A model generated the notes under the pieces. It was not told the DNA's origin, made no database searches, and was given only the letters and a program-made list of their open reading frames with translations. A stretch of DNA of 64,000 bases from Dysgonomonas sp. 216 (lineage in GTDB: Bacteria > Bacteroidota > Bacteroidia > Bacteroidales > Dysgonomonadaceae). Location of the stretch: positions 1 through 64,000 of the forward strand of contig NZ_QVMM01000008.1 in assembly GCF_010501065.1 (NCBI RefSeq), in the 5' to 3' direction. Every line of letters starts with the position of its first letter. The first letter of the stretch is position 1. Made by a program: the position numbers and the translations under genes. Shown here piece by piece: positions 9,707 to 17,773 of the stretch.

Positions 9707-10789
9707 TTAAGCACCCAATTTTTCTTTAAGTGCTGTAACCACTTCATTAGGGGTAGGAATTATTCCTCCCAAACGACCAAAATGTTCAACTTTGGTTTGT
9801 CCGTTAACAGCCAAACGTATATCTTCCACCATTTGACCGGCATTCATTTCTGCCGATAGCATACCCTTCACTTTTGGTGCATATTTTGCTATAACTTCTG
9901 TCGGGAACGGCCAAAGAGTAATCGGACGTATAAGACCGACTTTCAAACCTTCCTGACGAGCCAATTCCACAGCCTTCTGGCATATACGTGCCATAGACCC
10001 AAATGCAACAAGTATATAATCTGCATCCTCGCAGTTTATTTCTTCAAACAATACAAATTCTTTTTCTATTTGCTTATATTTATTCTGGAAACGGATGTTA
10101 TTATCCTCCATCAATTTAGCATCAAGTTCGAGAGATGTTATAACGTTTGGTTTTCGGTTTGCAGGTTTTCCTAACGTAGCCCATGGGCATTGTTCTCTTA
10201 TTTCTTGTTCAGTTCTTCTGGCTTTAAACGGAGGTAATACAACTTTTTCCATCATCTGCCCGATAACACCATCGGTAAGTATTACTGCCGGATTACGGTA
10301 TTTAAACGCCATATCAAAACCTAAAGCAACATGATCGGCCATTTCCTGTACCGAGGCAGGTGCTAAGGTTATTAATTTATAATCGCCATGTCCTCCGCCT
10401 TTCACTGTTTGAAAATAGTCGGCTTGCGATGGTTGTATTGTACCCAAACCGGGACCTCCACGCATTACATTAACCAGCAAACAAGGAAGTTCGGCTCCGG
10501 CCAGATACGAAACACCTTCTTGCATCAGGCTCATACCCGGACTCGAAGACGTTGTCATTACCGATTTCCCACAACCGGCACCACCATACACCATGTTAAT
10601 GGAAGCAACTTCACTCTCGGCCTGAAGTACAACCATACCTGTTGTTTTCCAAGGTGCTTCGTCCATTAATGTTTCCATTATCTCGGACTGTGGAGTAATT
10701 GGATACCCGAAATATCCATCGGCACCATAACGTATTGCTGCATGCGCTATGGCTTCATTGCCCTTCATCAAAAATATTTCTTCTGACAT
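9707..10789 (-). CDS. korA: 2-oxoglutarate:ferredoxin oxidoreductase, alpha subunit
   Basis: Alpha subunit, 360 aa, with the pyrimidine-binding domain first (GNEAIAHAAI, then GYPITPQSEIME at about residues 10-42) and the transketolase C-terminal-like domain II after about residue 245. This arrangement, without an N-terminal gamma fusion, fits the four-gene Kor/Oor type. It is co-transcribed with the ferredoxin subunit upstream (75-base gap) and korB downstream. In an anaerobe the complex could work in the oxidative direction or make 2-oxoglutarate reductively from succinyl-CoA. Confidence 0.93.
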   Translation of the reverse strand: MSEEIFLMKGNEAIAHAAIRYGADGYFGYPITPQSEIMETLMDEAPWKTTGMVVLQAESEVASINMVYGGAGCGKSVMTTSSSPGMSLMQEGVSYLAGAELPCLLVNVMRGGPGLGTIQPSQADYFQTVKGGGHGDYKLITLAPASVQEMADHVALGFDMAFKYRNPAVILTDGVIGQMMEKVVLPPFKARRTEQEIREQCPWATLGKPANRKPNVITSLELDAKLMEDNNIRFQNKYKQIEKEFVLFEEINCEDADYILVAFGSMARICQKAVELARQEGLKVGLIRPITLWPFPTEVIAKYAPKVKGMLSAEMNAGQMVEDIRLAVNGQTKVEHFGRLGGIIPTPNEVVTALKEKLGA

Positions 10790-10864
10790 ATATTGATAGA
10801 ATTTGTAGAAGCTAAAGACACTTTGTTTTCAATCTTGAACAAAGCATCTTTTCGCTAATTTTTT

Positions 10865-11095
10865 TTAATCGATCTTTTTTCTATAAATAGTTAAACATGC
10901 ATCAGGACACACATATCCACAATTGGCACAGCCTATGCAATTATCAGGATTCTTCATGTATGCATAATGGTACCCTTTTTTATTCACCTCTTTAGGATGC
11001 AGTTCGAGAACGTCGTACGGACATGCCACAACACAAAGGTTGCATCCTTTACAACGCTCGGTATTAACCACCACAGCCCCTACTACTTTTGCCAT
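10865..11095 (-). CDS. korD: 2-oxoglutarate:ferredoxin oxidoreductase, delta (2x[4Fe-4S]) subunit
   Basis: A 76-aa bacterial-type ferredoxin. Two complete CxxCxxCxxxCP sets are seen: Cys15/18/21/25 and Cys53/56/59/63, each binding one [4Fe-4S] cluster. It is the first gene of the korDABC operon and would carry electrons from the TPP subunit to free ferredoxin. A -7 promoter element (CAAAGTTA on the plus strand, 11139-11146) lies 44 bases upstream of the start, without a good -33 box. Confidence 0.93.
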   Translation of the reverse strand: MAKVVGAVVVNTERCKGCNLCVVACPYDVLELHPKEVNKKGYHYAYMKNPDNCIGCANCGYVCPDACLTIYRKKID

Positions 11096-11138
11096 TTCTA
11101 TTATATTTATATTATAGTTTTTAATTATTGATATTATA

Positions 11139-11146
11139 CAAAGTTA
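11139..11146 (-). promoter_or_regulatory. Promoter -7 element for korDABC
   Basis: Reads TAACTTTG on the minus strand, matching TAnnTTTG. Transcription would start near 11133, leaving a leader of about 38 bases. No clear TTTG box at the expected distance. Confidence 0.5.
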
Positions 11147-11226
11147 CACGTATTTATTTATTCACATTACATTTTGTATAAAAATTATCAACTTTTCAGA
11201 ATTAATCACATATACTTAATGCTTTA

Positions 11227-12708
11227 TCAGTCATTTATCTCTACAATATTCTTTATACCCTCTCTATTAAACAAAAGTCTGAACTTACGATAATATAAAA
11301 CATTTTCGCTTTCGGCCCTTATTATAAAATATATGGTATATACTTTCTCACTTTCTATTGTTTTATAACCAAACTCATCGTCGGGTAAATACAACGATAC
11401 AAACGGATTATCCATTTTCTGTATGAAATGCGTTACATTAAACCTCGTAATATCATTTATACCAATGTACTTATATCCTTTATACTTCTTTATTTTGCCC
11501 GAAGACAAAGACACGAGCTTCTTATACAAAAGAATCTGTTCGTTATATATTTTGTTTTCAGCCTCAACTAAAGGACTTCTTTTTCGTAAGTTAGAAACCT
11601 CTTCGGGTACTTTATTCTCTAAAACAAAATCGAAAGCCTCTTTAACCCATCCTATTTTCTGATTACGCATTTCGAGTTCTCGTTTTGTATCGAAATACTT
11701 TTTACCTAACTGGGTACTAAAATAATAGCGCATCAAATCTTTAATCCTATCCTTAAATGCATAACTGATAACCAGCGCGAAAAACAATGGTATGGTAAAA
11801 TTGCCGTAATGCAACTGAGCCGAAAAAGAAATAATAGTAGCGAAAATCATAGATACTCCGGCCGCTATTGCATAATACATTTGCTCGGCTATTGCTCCAT
11901 CCTTAGTTTGCTTTGTGTTGAGATATAAATCGCTCTCCATATACTTTTTCAGCATACTTCGACGCATTATTACCAAATAGTTATTTGTTGGATTATCCTC
12001 ATCTACATACGAATAGCCTTTCTCGATTTTCCGTTTCATCCCCGATTTCACGAGTCCAACCAAATCTTTTTTCACTAAGTCGTAAACAGAATAACGTTCT
12101 ATCACACCCATCAAAGCATAGGTATGCTGTTCTATAACATTACCTATAAAATCGTCTCCAAAAAAGTAATGATCTTGTTGTTCCTTTGTTATATCTTGCT
12201 TATTGATTAGTAACCACAGGTCGTGATAACCACGGTTAATCATCTTCACATCATGTATATAATTTTCGATAAGGTTTTGTATATCAGCACTACCACATTC
12301 CGATATTATATAATTTACTCTATCGCGGATAGCACTTTTTGTGATGCTGGAAAACATTTTTATCTGAAAAGTATAATTTTCGAAAGCATCAGTATTTTCA
12401 ACATCGGCAGCAAATGCCTTAAATGCCTCTTTTATCCGACATATAGGACTATCCGGATTTTGTTTGTCGTATATCTCGCTTAAAAGATATACCGGAGTAA
12501 TTAAACGTATATTCGACTTGTTATCTTTATAAAACGAGTCTTTAGAATAAGTCGAGCGGTTTATATCAAGGTTATTTGGTATAAACATCCACGTATTTAT
12601 ACTAAATTCGTTAGCCTTTTCGTACAGAAAAGTTTTTTTATTTGTTATAAATGAGGTTTTAAACTCAAACGAAAATTTATCGTGTATTTTTACATTAATC
12701 TCGATCAT
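11227..12708 (-). CDS. Conserved hypothetical membrane protein
   Basis: Function not recognised. The 493-aa protein has a large soluble N-terminal part (about 1-270, rich in Lys, Asn, Ile and Tyr), two adjacent hydrophobic segments (about 277-298 and 302-318) that would form a membrane hairpin, and a soluble C-terminal part of about 175 residues ending in a beta-rich stretch. No signal peptide, so both soluble parts are probably cytoplasmic. It is the last gene of a three-gene unit with a DUF4831 protein and a CYTH-fold protein (gaps of 15 and 12 bases). The tight coupling to the CYTH gene suggests a shared job, but no motif shows what it is. Confidence 0.85.
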   Translation of the reverse strand: MIEINVKIHDKFSFEFKTSFITNKKTFLYEKANEFSINTWMFIPNNLDINRSTYSKDSFYKDNKSNIRLITPVYLLSEIYDKQNPDSPICRIKEAFKAFAADVENTDAFENYTFQIKMFSSITKSAIRDRVNYIISECGSADIQNLIENYIHDVKMINRGYHDLWLLINKQDITKEQQDHYFFGDDFIGNVIEQHTYALMGVIERYSVYDLVKKDLVGLVKSGMKRKIEKGYSYVDEDNPTNNYLVIMRRSMLKKYMESDLYLNTKQTKDGAIAEQMYYAIAAGVSMIFATIISFSAQLHYGNFTIPLFFALVISYAFKDRIKDLMRYYFSTQLGKKYFDTKRELEMRNQKIGWVKEAFDFVLENKVPEEVSNLRKRSPLVEAENKIYNEQILLYKKLVSLSSGKIKKYKGYKYIGINDITRFNVTHFIQKMDNPFVSLYLPDDEFGYKTIESEKVYTIYFIIRAESENVLYYRKFRLLFNREGIKNIVEIND

Positions 12709-12720
12709 TAAGGTTTGGAT

Positions 12721-13188
12721 TTACCACTTTTTATACGGGTTTTTCGTCAACTGCGAATTATAATAACGTTTGTCGCCCGTAACTTCCATTCCCAACCAGT
12801 CGGGCTGCACAAAAAAATCATCTTTATTTTTCAGCTCTATTTCTGCAACAATCAATCCTTTATTATCCCCCTCAAAAATATCGACCTCGAACATCAATTC
12901 TCCCGTAGGAACATAATAGCGGACTTTATCAATAACTCCGCCCTTGCATAATCCGAAAAGAATATCGGCATCGGCAATGCTTATTTCTTTTTCCCATTCT
13001 ATACGTGTGGTTCCATCGTCCGAAGATTCACCTTTAATTGTAAGATAAGCTTTCTCCCCTTTCTGCCTTATTCGCACACTACGTTTTGGATCTGACGATA
13101 TATAAGCTTGCCTTATTCTTTCATTTTTTACCGAAAAAGATATAAAATCACCTTTTACCAGAAACTTCCGTTCTATTTCTACAGCCAT
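12721..13188 (-). CDS. CYTH-domain protein (triphosphate tunnel metalloenzyme family)
   Basis: A single-domain CYTH protein of 155 aa. The family signature ExExK is Glu4-Ile-Glu6-Arg-Lys8 at the N-terminus. Further paired basic and acidic residues follow along the barrel (RSVRIRQKG, YLTIKG, RIEWEKE, MFEVDIFEG, VAEIEL), so the metal- and triphosphate-binding tunnel looks intact. Small stand-alone members of this family hydrolyse inorganic triphosphate, while others are adenylate cyclases or thiamine-triphosphatases. Triphosphatase is the best guess. The gene sits between the DUF4831 gene and the unknown membrane protein gene in one operon. Confidence 0.9.
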   Translation of the reverse strand: MAVEIERKFLVKGDFISFSVKNERIRQAYISSDPKRSVRIRQKGEKAYLTIKGESSDDGTTRIEWEKEISIADADILFGLCKGGVIDKVRYYVPTGELMFEVDIFEGDNKGLIVAEIELKNKDDFFVQPDWLGMEVTGDKRYYNSQLTKNPYKKW

Positions 13189-13203
13189 CAGTCACACTGT
13201 TTA

Positions 13204-14280
13204 TTACTGGCTTATTTGTTTTATGGCTCCAAGCTCCGGATAAAACACAATTTTAATCGGGGAATCTTTCTTATATTCCAATTGTTTAGGGCTTATCACA
13301 TCCTGCGTACCAAACTGCACAACATCACATTCCGATTTAAGAAGAACCTGATTATTAAATTCAATGGATAAATCGGCCTTTGCCGGTACATTATAGATAA
13401 TTCCTTTCGAGAATTTTTCTGTCATTGCTTTTTGCTCTTTATCCGATAAAGTAACATCTTCCTTCGGATTTTTATTTGTCAACGATAAGTACACCGGCAC
13501 TCCCGATAAATCGTCAGAATCAACAATGCCTAACTTAGATGAAAAACGGAATAAAATCCTTTTATCAATACTTTTGTCGTCCGAAATAATTTCGAAAGTC
13601 TTTTCTCCATACTCAACAACTTCGGTACCGACAAACATTGATGTCAAAGCTTTTTCTTGCTCATCAATTTGCTGCATCATCAATTTGTATGCATTTCCGT
13701 CGGGAGGCATATTATCAGCCTCTCCTGTCAGAATATTCGTTCTGCTATCGCGTAAACGATATATTTGTTTTGCTATTAATTCAGCCTGCTTTGCTGTAGA
13801 CCCTGCACGTAAAATTTCTTCCGACAAAAACGCTTTCGGATCTGTACCTAATCCCGTAGATGCAGGCAAAGCTTCTCGTTTAGCAACACTTTGAAGTGTT
13901 GCATCCTCGTTTATTGCACAAATTAATCCATCTTCAGTCAACGAAACGAAAGCTCCGACTGTATTCGATTTAAACTCCACCAAATACGAACGGCTTTTAT
14001 CGGGTGTACCCTTAGTTTGAGCAGTAATTGTTTCGATAGTAAAAACTGTATGGTTTTCCGTAATAGGATTAGATACATTTAAATAGCGCTCGGCATACTG
14101 ATAAAACTCTCCGGCTTTTCGTGTTTTCTTTGTATACACAGCCGTCACTTCTATCTTTGTTTTAGGCAAGCTATAAGCCACGCCAAAATCATTTGCTTTT
14201 ACTGCACTCATCTTCACAATATTCTGTGCCGAAGCCTGAAGTGCAAAACTCAACAATATAAGACCAATATAATATCTCAT
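13204..14280 (-). CDS. DUF4831 family secreted protein
   Basis: A 358-aa protein with a clear signal peptide (cleavage likely after ASA, residue 18) and the Bacteroidota DUF4831 domain over most of its length. There is no lipobox, so it is probably periplasmic or associated with the outer membrane. Function unknown. It is the first gene of an operon with the CYTH protein and the 493-aa membrane protein. A -7 element (plus-strand CAAAGCTA, 14310-14317) lies 30 bases upstream. Confidence 0.9.
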   Translation of the reverse strand: MRYYIGLILLSFALQASAQNIVKMSAVKANDFGVAYSLPKTKIEVTAVYTKKTRKAGEFYQYAERYLNVSNPITENHTVFTIETITAQTKGTPDKSRSYLVEFKSNTVGAFVSLTEDGLICAINEDATLQSVAKREALPASTGLGTDPKAFLSEEILRAGSTAKQAELIAKQIYRLRDSRTNILTGEADNMPPDGNAYKLMMQQIDEQEKALTSMFVGTEVVEYGEKTFEIISDDKSIDKRILFRFSSKLGIVDSDDLSGVPVYLSLTNKNPKEDVTLSDKEQKAMTEKFSKGIIYNVPAKADLSIEFNNQVLLKSECDVVQFGTQDVISPKQLEYKKDSPIKIVFYPELGAIKQISQ

Positions 14281-14309
14281 AAATAAAAATATATGTTTTG
14301 TAAAGAAAA

Positions 14310-14317
14310 CAAAGCTA
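14310..14317 (-). promoter_or_regulatory. Promoter -7 element for the DUF4831 operon
   Basis: Reads TAGCTTTG on the minus strand, matching TAnnTTTG, with a weak T-rich -33 region. It lies in the 80-base gap after the MscS gene, where no terminator hairpin is seen. Confidence 0.5.
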
Positions 14318-14360
14318 ATAAAATATTAACTAAAAGATAATTCTATCACCTTAAAAAATG

Positions 14361-15662
14361 TCATTTACCATTCTGTTGGGGTTTTAGAATTTCAATATCC
14401 AGAATATCCGACCCCGATGTTTCTTCAAATACTCTCAGGTCGAAGAATCTCACAGCACTTATAAGGTGATTTAATATTTCGGACAATATTCCTTCGTATT
14501 CGTCCCAAACAACAGTGTTTGTAAATGTATAAAGTTGTACAGGTAAACCCTGCGTTGTGGGTGCTAACTGACGTACAAGCAGTGTCATCTGCTGATTAAT
14601 ACGCGGATGAGTACGTAAATACCAGTTTGCATACTCCATAAACAAATCGTTATTAGTAAGGCGATGCCCATTAAGAGCCAAACTTTGATCTATATTCAGC
14701 TTCTCGTTTATATCCTTAAACTCTGTTTGTTTTCTGGTTATAAATTCCGATAGGCCTTCTATCTTTTTCATCTGTTCCAACTCTTCATCCTTCATGAATC
14801 TGATATCGGACTGTTTTATATACAAGGAACGTGTAAATCGCCGCCCTCCCGATTCGGACATTCCGCGCCAATTCTGGAACGAATCTGATATTAATGCATA
14901 AGTAGGAATAGTTGTTATTGTTTTGTCGAAATTCACAACTTTCACTGTTGTTAGGTTTATTTCTTCAACAGTACCGTCTGCACCATATTTATTCATGGTA
15001 ATCCAGTCACCAATATGTAACATATCGTTTGTCGACAACTGAATACTTGCCACAAATCCCATAATCGTGTCTTTAAACATCAACATCAAAATAGCAGATG
15101 CCGCACCCATTGCCGTAAAAAATCCTGTGGCCGATTTTCCTGTTAATATCGAGTAAACAATAATAAGGCCTATTATCACGAATATTATTTGTATTACCTG
15201 CAAATAACTCTGAAAAGGACGATTTTTAAACGCCGACTTGCTTTGTATTACACTTGCACCGGCACGAACGAACGACATAACTGTCCAGATAACCATAAAC
15301 ACAAGATAGATATCGGTTATCTTCAGAAAAGGTTCGGTAAAACCATCCAAATCCTCAAAAATAACAGGTATAGCTCCCCGTACAAAAGAATACGGAACAA
15401 CCAACGCCAAATAATACGGCGCTTTATTTTTAACAGCATAGCCGAAAAATTCAAAAGTTGTAACCTTAGTTATTTTATTGAATACATACGTAAGAAGTTT
15501 TTTCACAACATACTGAAGCAATAAAACAATTACAATAGTAAGAATTATAAGGATAGATAATTTTACATACACAACCCAATCTTCCGAAATGCCTATTTGA
15601 GTAAGAACCTTATATAACCATTTGTTAATAATGCCCAACTCTGTAGTTTCCATGTTCTCCAT
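14361..15662 (-). CDS. MscS-family mechanosensitive ion channel
   Basis: An inner-membrane channel that opens on membrane tension to release solutes. The 433-aa protein has four to five hydrophobic segments (about 23-50, 75-92, 108-125, 147-168) before the pore-lining helix rich in Gly and Ala (about 173-195, SATGFFTAMGAASAILM). The MscS beta domain follows (DWITMNKYGADGTVEEI, then TTIPTYALISDSFQNW). The size and the long insertion in the C-terminal domain resemble the YbdG/MscM-like branch more than the small MscS. A second Met three residues in (MENMETTEL) is an equally possible start. Confidence 0.93.
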   Translation of the reverse strand: MENMETTELGIINKWLYKVLTQIGISEDWVVYVKLSILIILTIVIVLLLQYVVKKLLTYVFNKITKVTTFEFFGYAVKNKAPYYLALVVPYSFVRGAIPVIFEDLDGFTEPFLKITDIYLVFMVIWTVMSFVRAGASVIQSKSAFKNRPFQSYLQVIQIIFVIIGLIIVYSILTGKSATGFFTAMGAASAILMLMFKDTIMGFVASIQLSTNDMLHIGDWITMNKYGADGTVEEINLTTVKVVNFDKTITTIPTYALISDSFQNWRGMSESGGRRFTRSLYIKQSDIRFMKDEELEQMKKIEGLSEFITRKQTEFKDINEKLNIDQSLALNGHRLTNNDLFMEYANWYLRTHPRINQQMTLLVRQLAPTTQGLPVQLYTFTNTVVWDEYEGILSEILNHLISAVRFFDLRVFEETSGSDILDIEILKPQQNGK

Positions 15663-15729
15663 TTTTATAACTTATTAATCTAATCATTTTTTCAGGATCA
15701 ACAAATATACGAAAAATATGATTATTGAT

Positions 15730-15770
15730 AAACAAAACAATCCCTGCAAGGTTTTAGCTTACAGGGATTG
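15730..15770 (-). terminator. Terminator downstream of purM
   Basis: CAATCCCTG at 15738-15746 pairs perfectly with CAGGGATTG at 15762-15770. On the minus strand it is followed by TTTTGTTT. It separates purM from the MscS gene. Confidence 0.8.
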
Positions 15771-15797
15771 ACTTTCTATTTTATTGTCAGCGGTCGT

Positions 15798-16964
15798 TTA
15801 ATACTCAAAACGTCCGTACTCGCTTTCTATTACTAATTCTGTTTTCGCCGATGCTTCTACCCTACCCACTATACGAGCTTCAATATTGAAAGACTGGGAT
15901 ATAGCCATCACTTCCTGAGCATACTCTTCGGGTAAATAAATTTCCATCCGGTGTCCCATGTTAAATACCTTATACATTTCTTTCCAATCGGTACCCGATT
16001 GTTCTTGTATAAGTTTGAATAACGGAGGAACAGGAAACATGTTATCTTTTATAATCTTCACTTTATCTACAAAATGGAGTACCTTAGTTTGAGCGCCACC
16101 CGAACAATGAACCATTCCATGAATATGAGGACGCAACTTATCCAATATTTGCTTTATAACAGGAGCATAGGTACGAGTTGGCGAAAGCACCAATTTACCC
16201 GCATCTATATCAAGTCCGTCAATGCTGTCTGTCAGTTTTTTTCCTCCCGAATATACAAGATTCTCTGGAATTGAATTATCGTAGCTTTCGGGGTACTTCT
16301 TCGCCAAATAATTAGCAAATACATCGTGCCTAGCCGAAGTTAAACCATTACTACCCATTCCGCCATTGTATTCGCGTTCGTAAGTAGCCTGTCCCGAAGA
16401 TGATAACCCGACTATAACATCGCCTGCCTGGATATTATCATTCGAAATAACTTCCGAACGTTTCATACGGCAAGTTACAGTACTATCCACTATTATTGTA
16501 CGAACCAAATCGCCAACATCGGCAGTCTCACCACCTGTTGGATACACATTTACACCAAGTTCCGAAAGTTCTTCGCACAAATCGTTTGTACCATTTATTA
16601 CCGCCGATATAACCTCGCCCGGAATAAGCATTTTATTGCGCCCGATAGTAGAAGATAGCAATATGTTATCGGTTGCTCCAACGCATAGAAGATCGTCGAT
16701 ATTCATAATCAAGGCATCCTGAGCAATACCCCTCCAGACTGATAAATCGCCTGTTTCTTTCCAGTAAGTATATGCTAACGACGACTTTGTACCTGCACCA
16801 TCGGCATGCATAATATTACAAAACTCAGGGTCTCCCCCCAATACATCAGGTATTATTTTACAGAAAGCCTTAGGAAATATACCTTTGTCGATATTTTTTA
16901 TCGCGTTATGAACATCTTCTTTCGAAGCCGAAACTCCACGTTGGTTATATCTTTGATCGCTCAT
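15798..16964 (-). CDS. purM: Phosphoribosylformylglycinamidine cyclo-ligase (AIR synthase)
   Basis: ATP-dependent closure of formylglycinamidine ribonucleotide to aminoimidazole ribonucleotide in purine synthesis. The 388-aa protein has the PurM fold with an N-terminal HADGAGTKSSLAY motif and the GGETAD motif (about residues 140-145). It is longer than the classical 345-aa PurM and belongs to the variant form seen in Bacteroidota, hence some doubt about equivalence. Another purine gene, purC, lies 35 kb away, so the pathway is dispersed. A TATCTTTG promoter element lies about 40 bases upstream. Confidence 0.88.
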   Translation of the reverse strand: MSDQRYNQRGVSASKEDVHNAIKNIDKGIFPKAFCKIIPDVLGGDPEFCNIMHADGAGTKSSLAYTYWKETGDLSVWRGIAQDALIMNIDDLLCVGATDNILLSSTIGRNKMLIPGEVISAVINGTNDLCEELSELGVNVYPTGGETADVGDLVRTIIVDSTVTCRMKRSEVISNDNIQAGDVIVGLSSSGQATYEREYNGGMGSNGLTSARHDVFANYLAKKYPESYDNSIPENLVYSGGKKLTDSIDGLDIDAGKLVLSPTRTYAPVIKQILDKLRPHIHGMVHCSGGAQTKVLHFVDKVKIIKDNMFPVPPLFKLIQEQSGTDWKEMYKVFNMGHRMEIYLPEEYAQEVMAISQSFNIEARIVGRVEASAKTELVIESEYGRFEY

Positions 16965-17002
16965 CCGATTCTTCTAATTTTTATGAATATATTTAAGTGT
17001 GG

Positions 17003-17010
17003 CAAAGATA
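17003..17010 (-). promoter_or_regulatory. Promoter -7 element for purM
   Basis: CAAAGATA on the plus strand reads TATCTTTG on the minus strand. About 20 bases upstream is TTTCG (complement of 17029-17033), a near-match to the -33 TTTG. The element overlaps the gap before the HAD gene, whose stop codon is at 17017. Confidence 0.6.
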
Positions 17011-17016
17011 CAAACA

Positions 17017-17655
17017 TTAATCAAGATACGAAAGAACGAGAGGTATATCGGTAAAATCGGGAATAGTTGCATATACCAGACCGTTTAATTGATCGGCAGG
17101 GATAGTTGTCGATAAACCTATCACACGCATTCCCGCAGTCGTTCCCGCCTGAATGCCAGACAATGCGTCTTCGAAAACAACACATTCCGATGGATCGGAT
17201 TGCAAATCTTTTGCTCCTAAAAGATAACACATCGGGTCGGGTTTACCTTGTGTTATGCGATTAGCTGTAACTATAGTATCGAACGTGTTGGTTAATCCCA
17301 TTTGTTCGAGTGCTATCTTCAATTTAAACTCCCGCGAACTGGTTACCAAGCCTATTTTGTAGTTATTATTTTTCACATATTCGATAAAAGCATCGGCACC
17401 CGGCACAAACTGAAAATCCATTTGCTTTTCGAAATCATCAGTTTCTTTAAGTATCTGATCTATTACATCCTGAGAAAAATGAGAGAAATACTTCTCTATA
17501 ATATTGGGCATAGTCACACCCTTTATTTTGAAAGCAAAATTATCGATACCCAAATTATATTTCTCTGCCAATGCATTAAAATAGATATCGTACTGAGGTT
17601 CGGTATTGGTTATAACCCCATCAAAGTCGAACAAGATTGTTGTTTTCTTACTCAT
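17017..17655 (-). CDS. HAD-superfamily phosphatase/phosphomutase
   Basis: A 212-aa haloacid-dehalogenase-like enzyme with the alpha-helical cap of subfamily I (beta-phosphoglucomutase or phosphoglycolate phosphatase-like). The four HAD motifs are visible: Asp10-x-Asp12 (DFDGV), Thr/Ser in LVTSS, Lys in GKPDP, and the acidic pair in FEDALSG. The substrate cannot be told from sequence; small phosphorylated sugars are usual. It is preceded by a 14-bp hairpin in its probable leader and a -7 element further up. Confidence 0.9.
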   Translation of the reverse strand: MSKKTTILFDFDGVITNTEPQYDIYFNALAEKYNLGIDNFAFKIKGVTMPNIIEKYFSHFSQDVIDQILKETDDFEKQMDFQFVPGADAFIEYVKNNNYKIGLVTSSREFKLKIALEQMGLTNTFDTIVTANRITQGKPDPMCYLLGAKDLQSDPSECVVFEDALSGIQAGTTAGMRVIGLSTTIPADQLNGLVYATIPDFTDIPLVLSYLD

Positions 17656-17678
17656 AAATCATATCTTTTTCACATAAC

Positions 17679-17713
17679 TAGGATGTAAGTATATTCTAAA
17701 TACTTACATCCTA
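17679..17713. repeat. 14-bp perfect hairpin between kinase and HAD genes
   Basis: Arms 17679-17692 and 17700-17713 (TAGGATGTAAGTAT and its complement) around a 7-base loop. There is no T-run on either strand, so it is not a typical intrinsic terminator. It lies 24 bases upstream of the HAD start and 61 bases past the kinase stop. If the -7 element at 17746-17753 (plus-strand CAAAAATA) is used, the hairpin is in the HAD mRNA leader. Confidence 0.6.
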
Positions 17714-17773
17714 TATCATATTTATTTTATTATCTAACAAGTATGCAAAAATACAAAATACCTGCTTCTCTTT

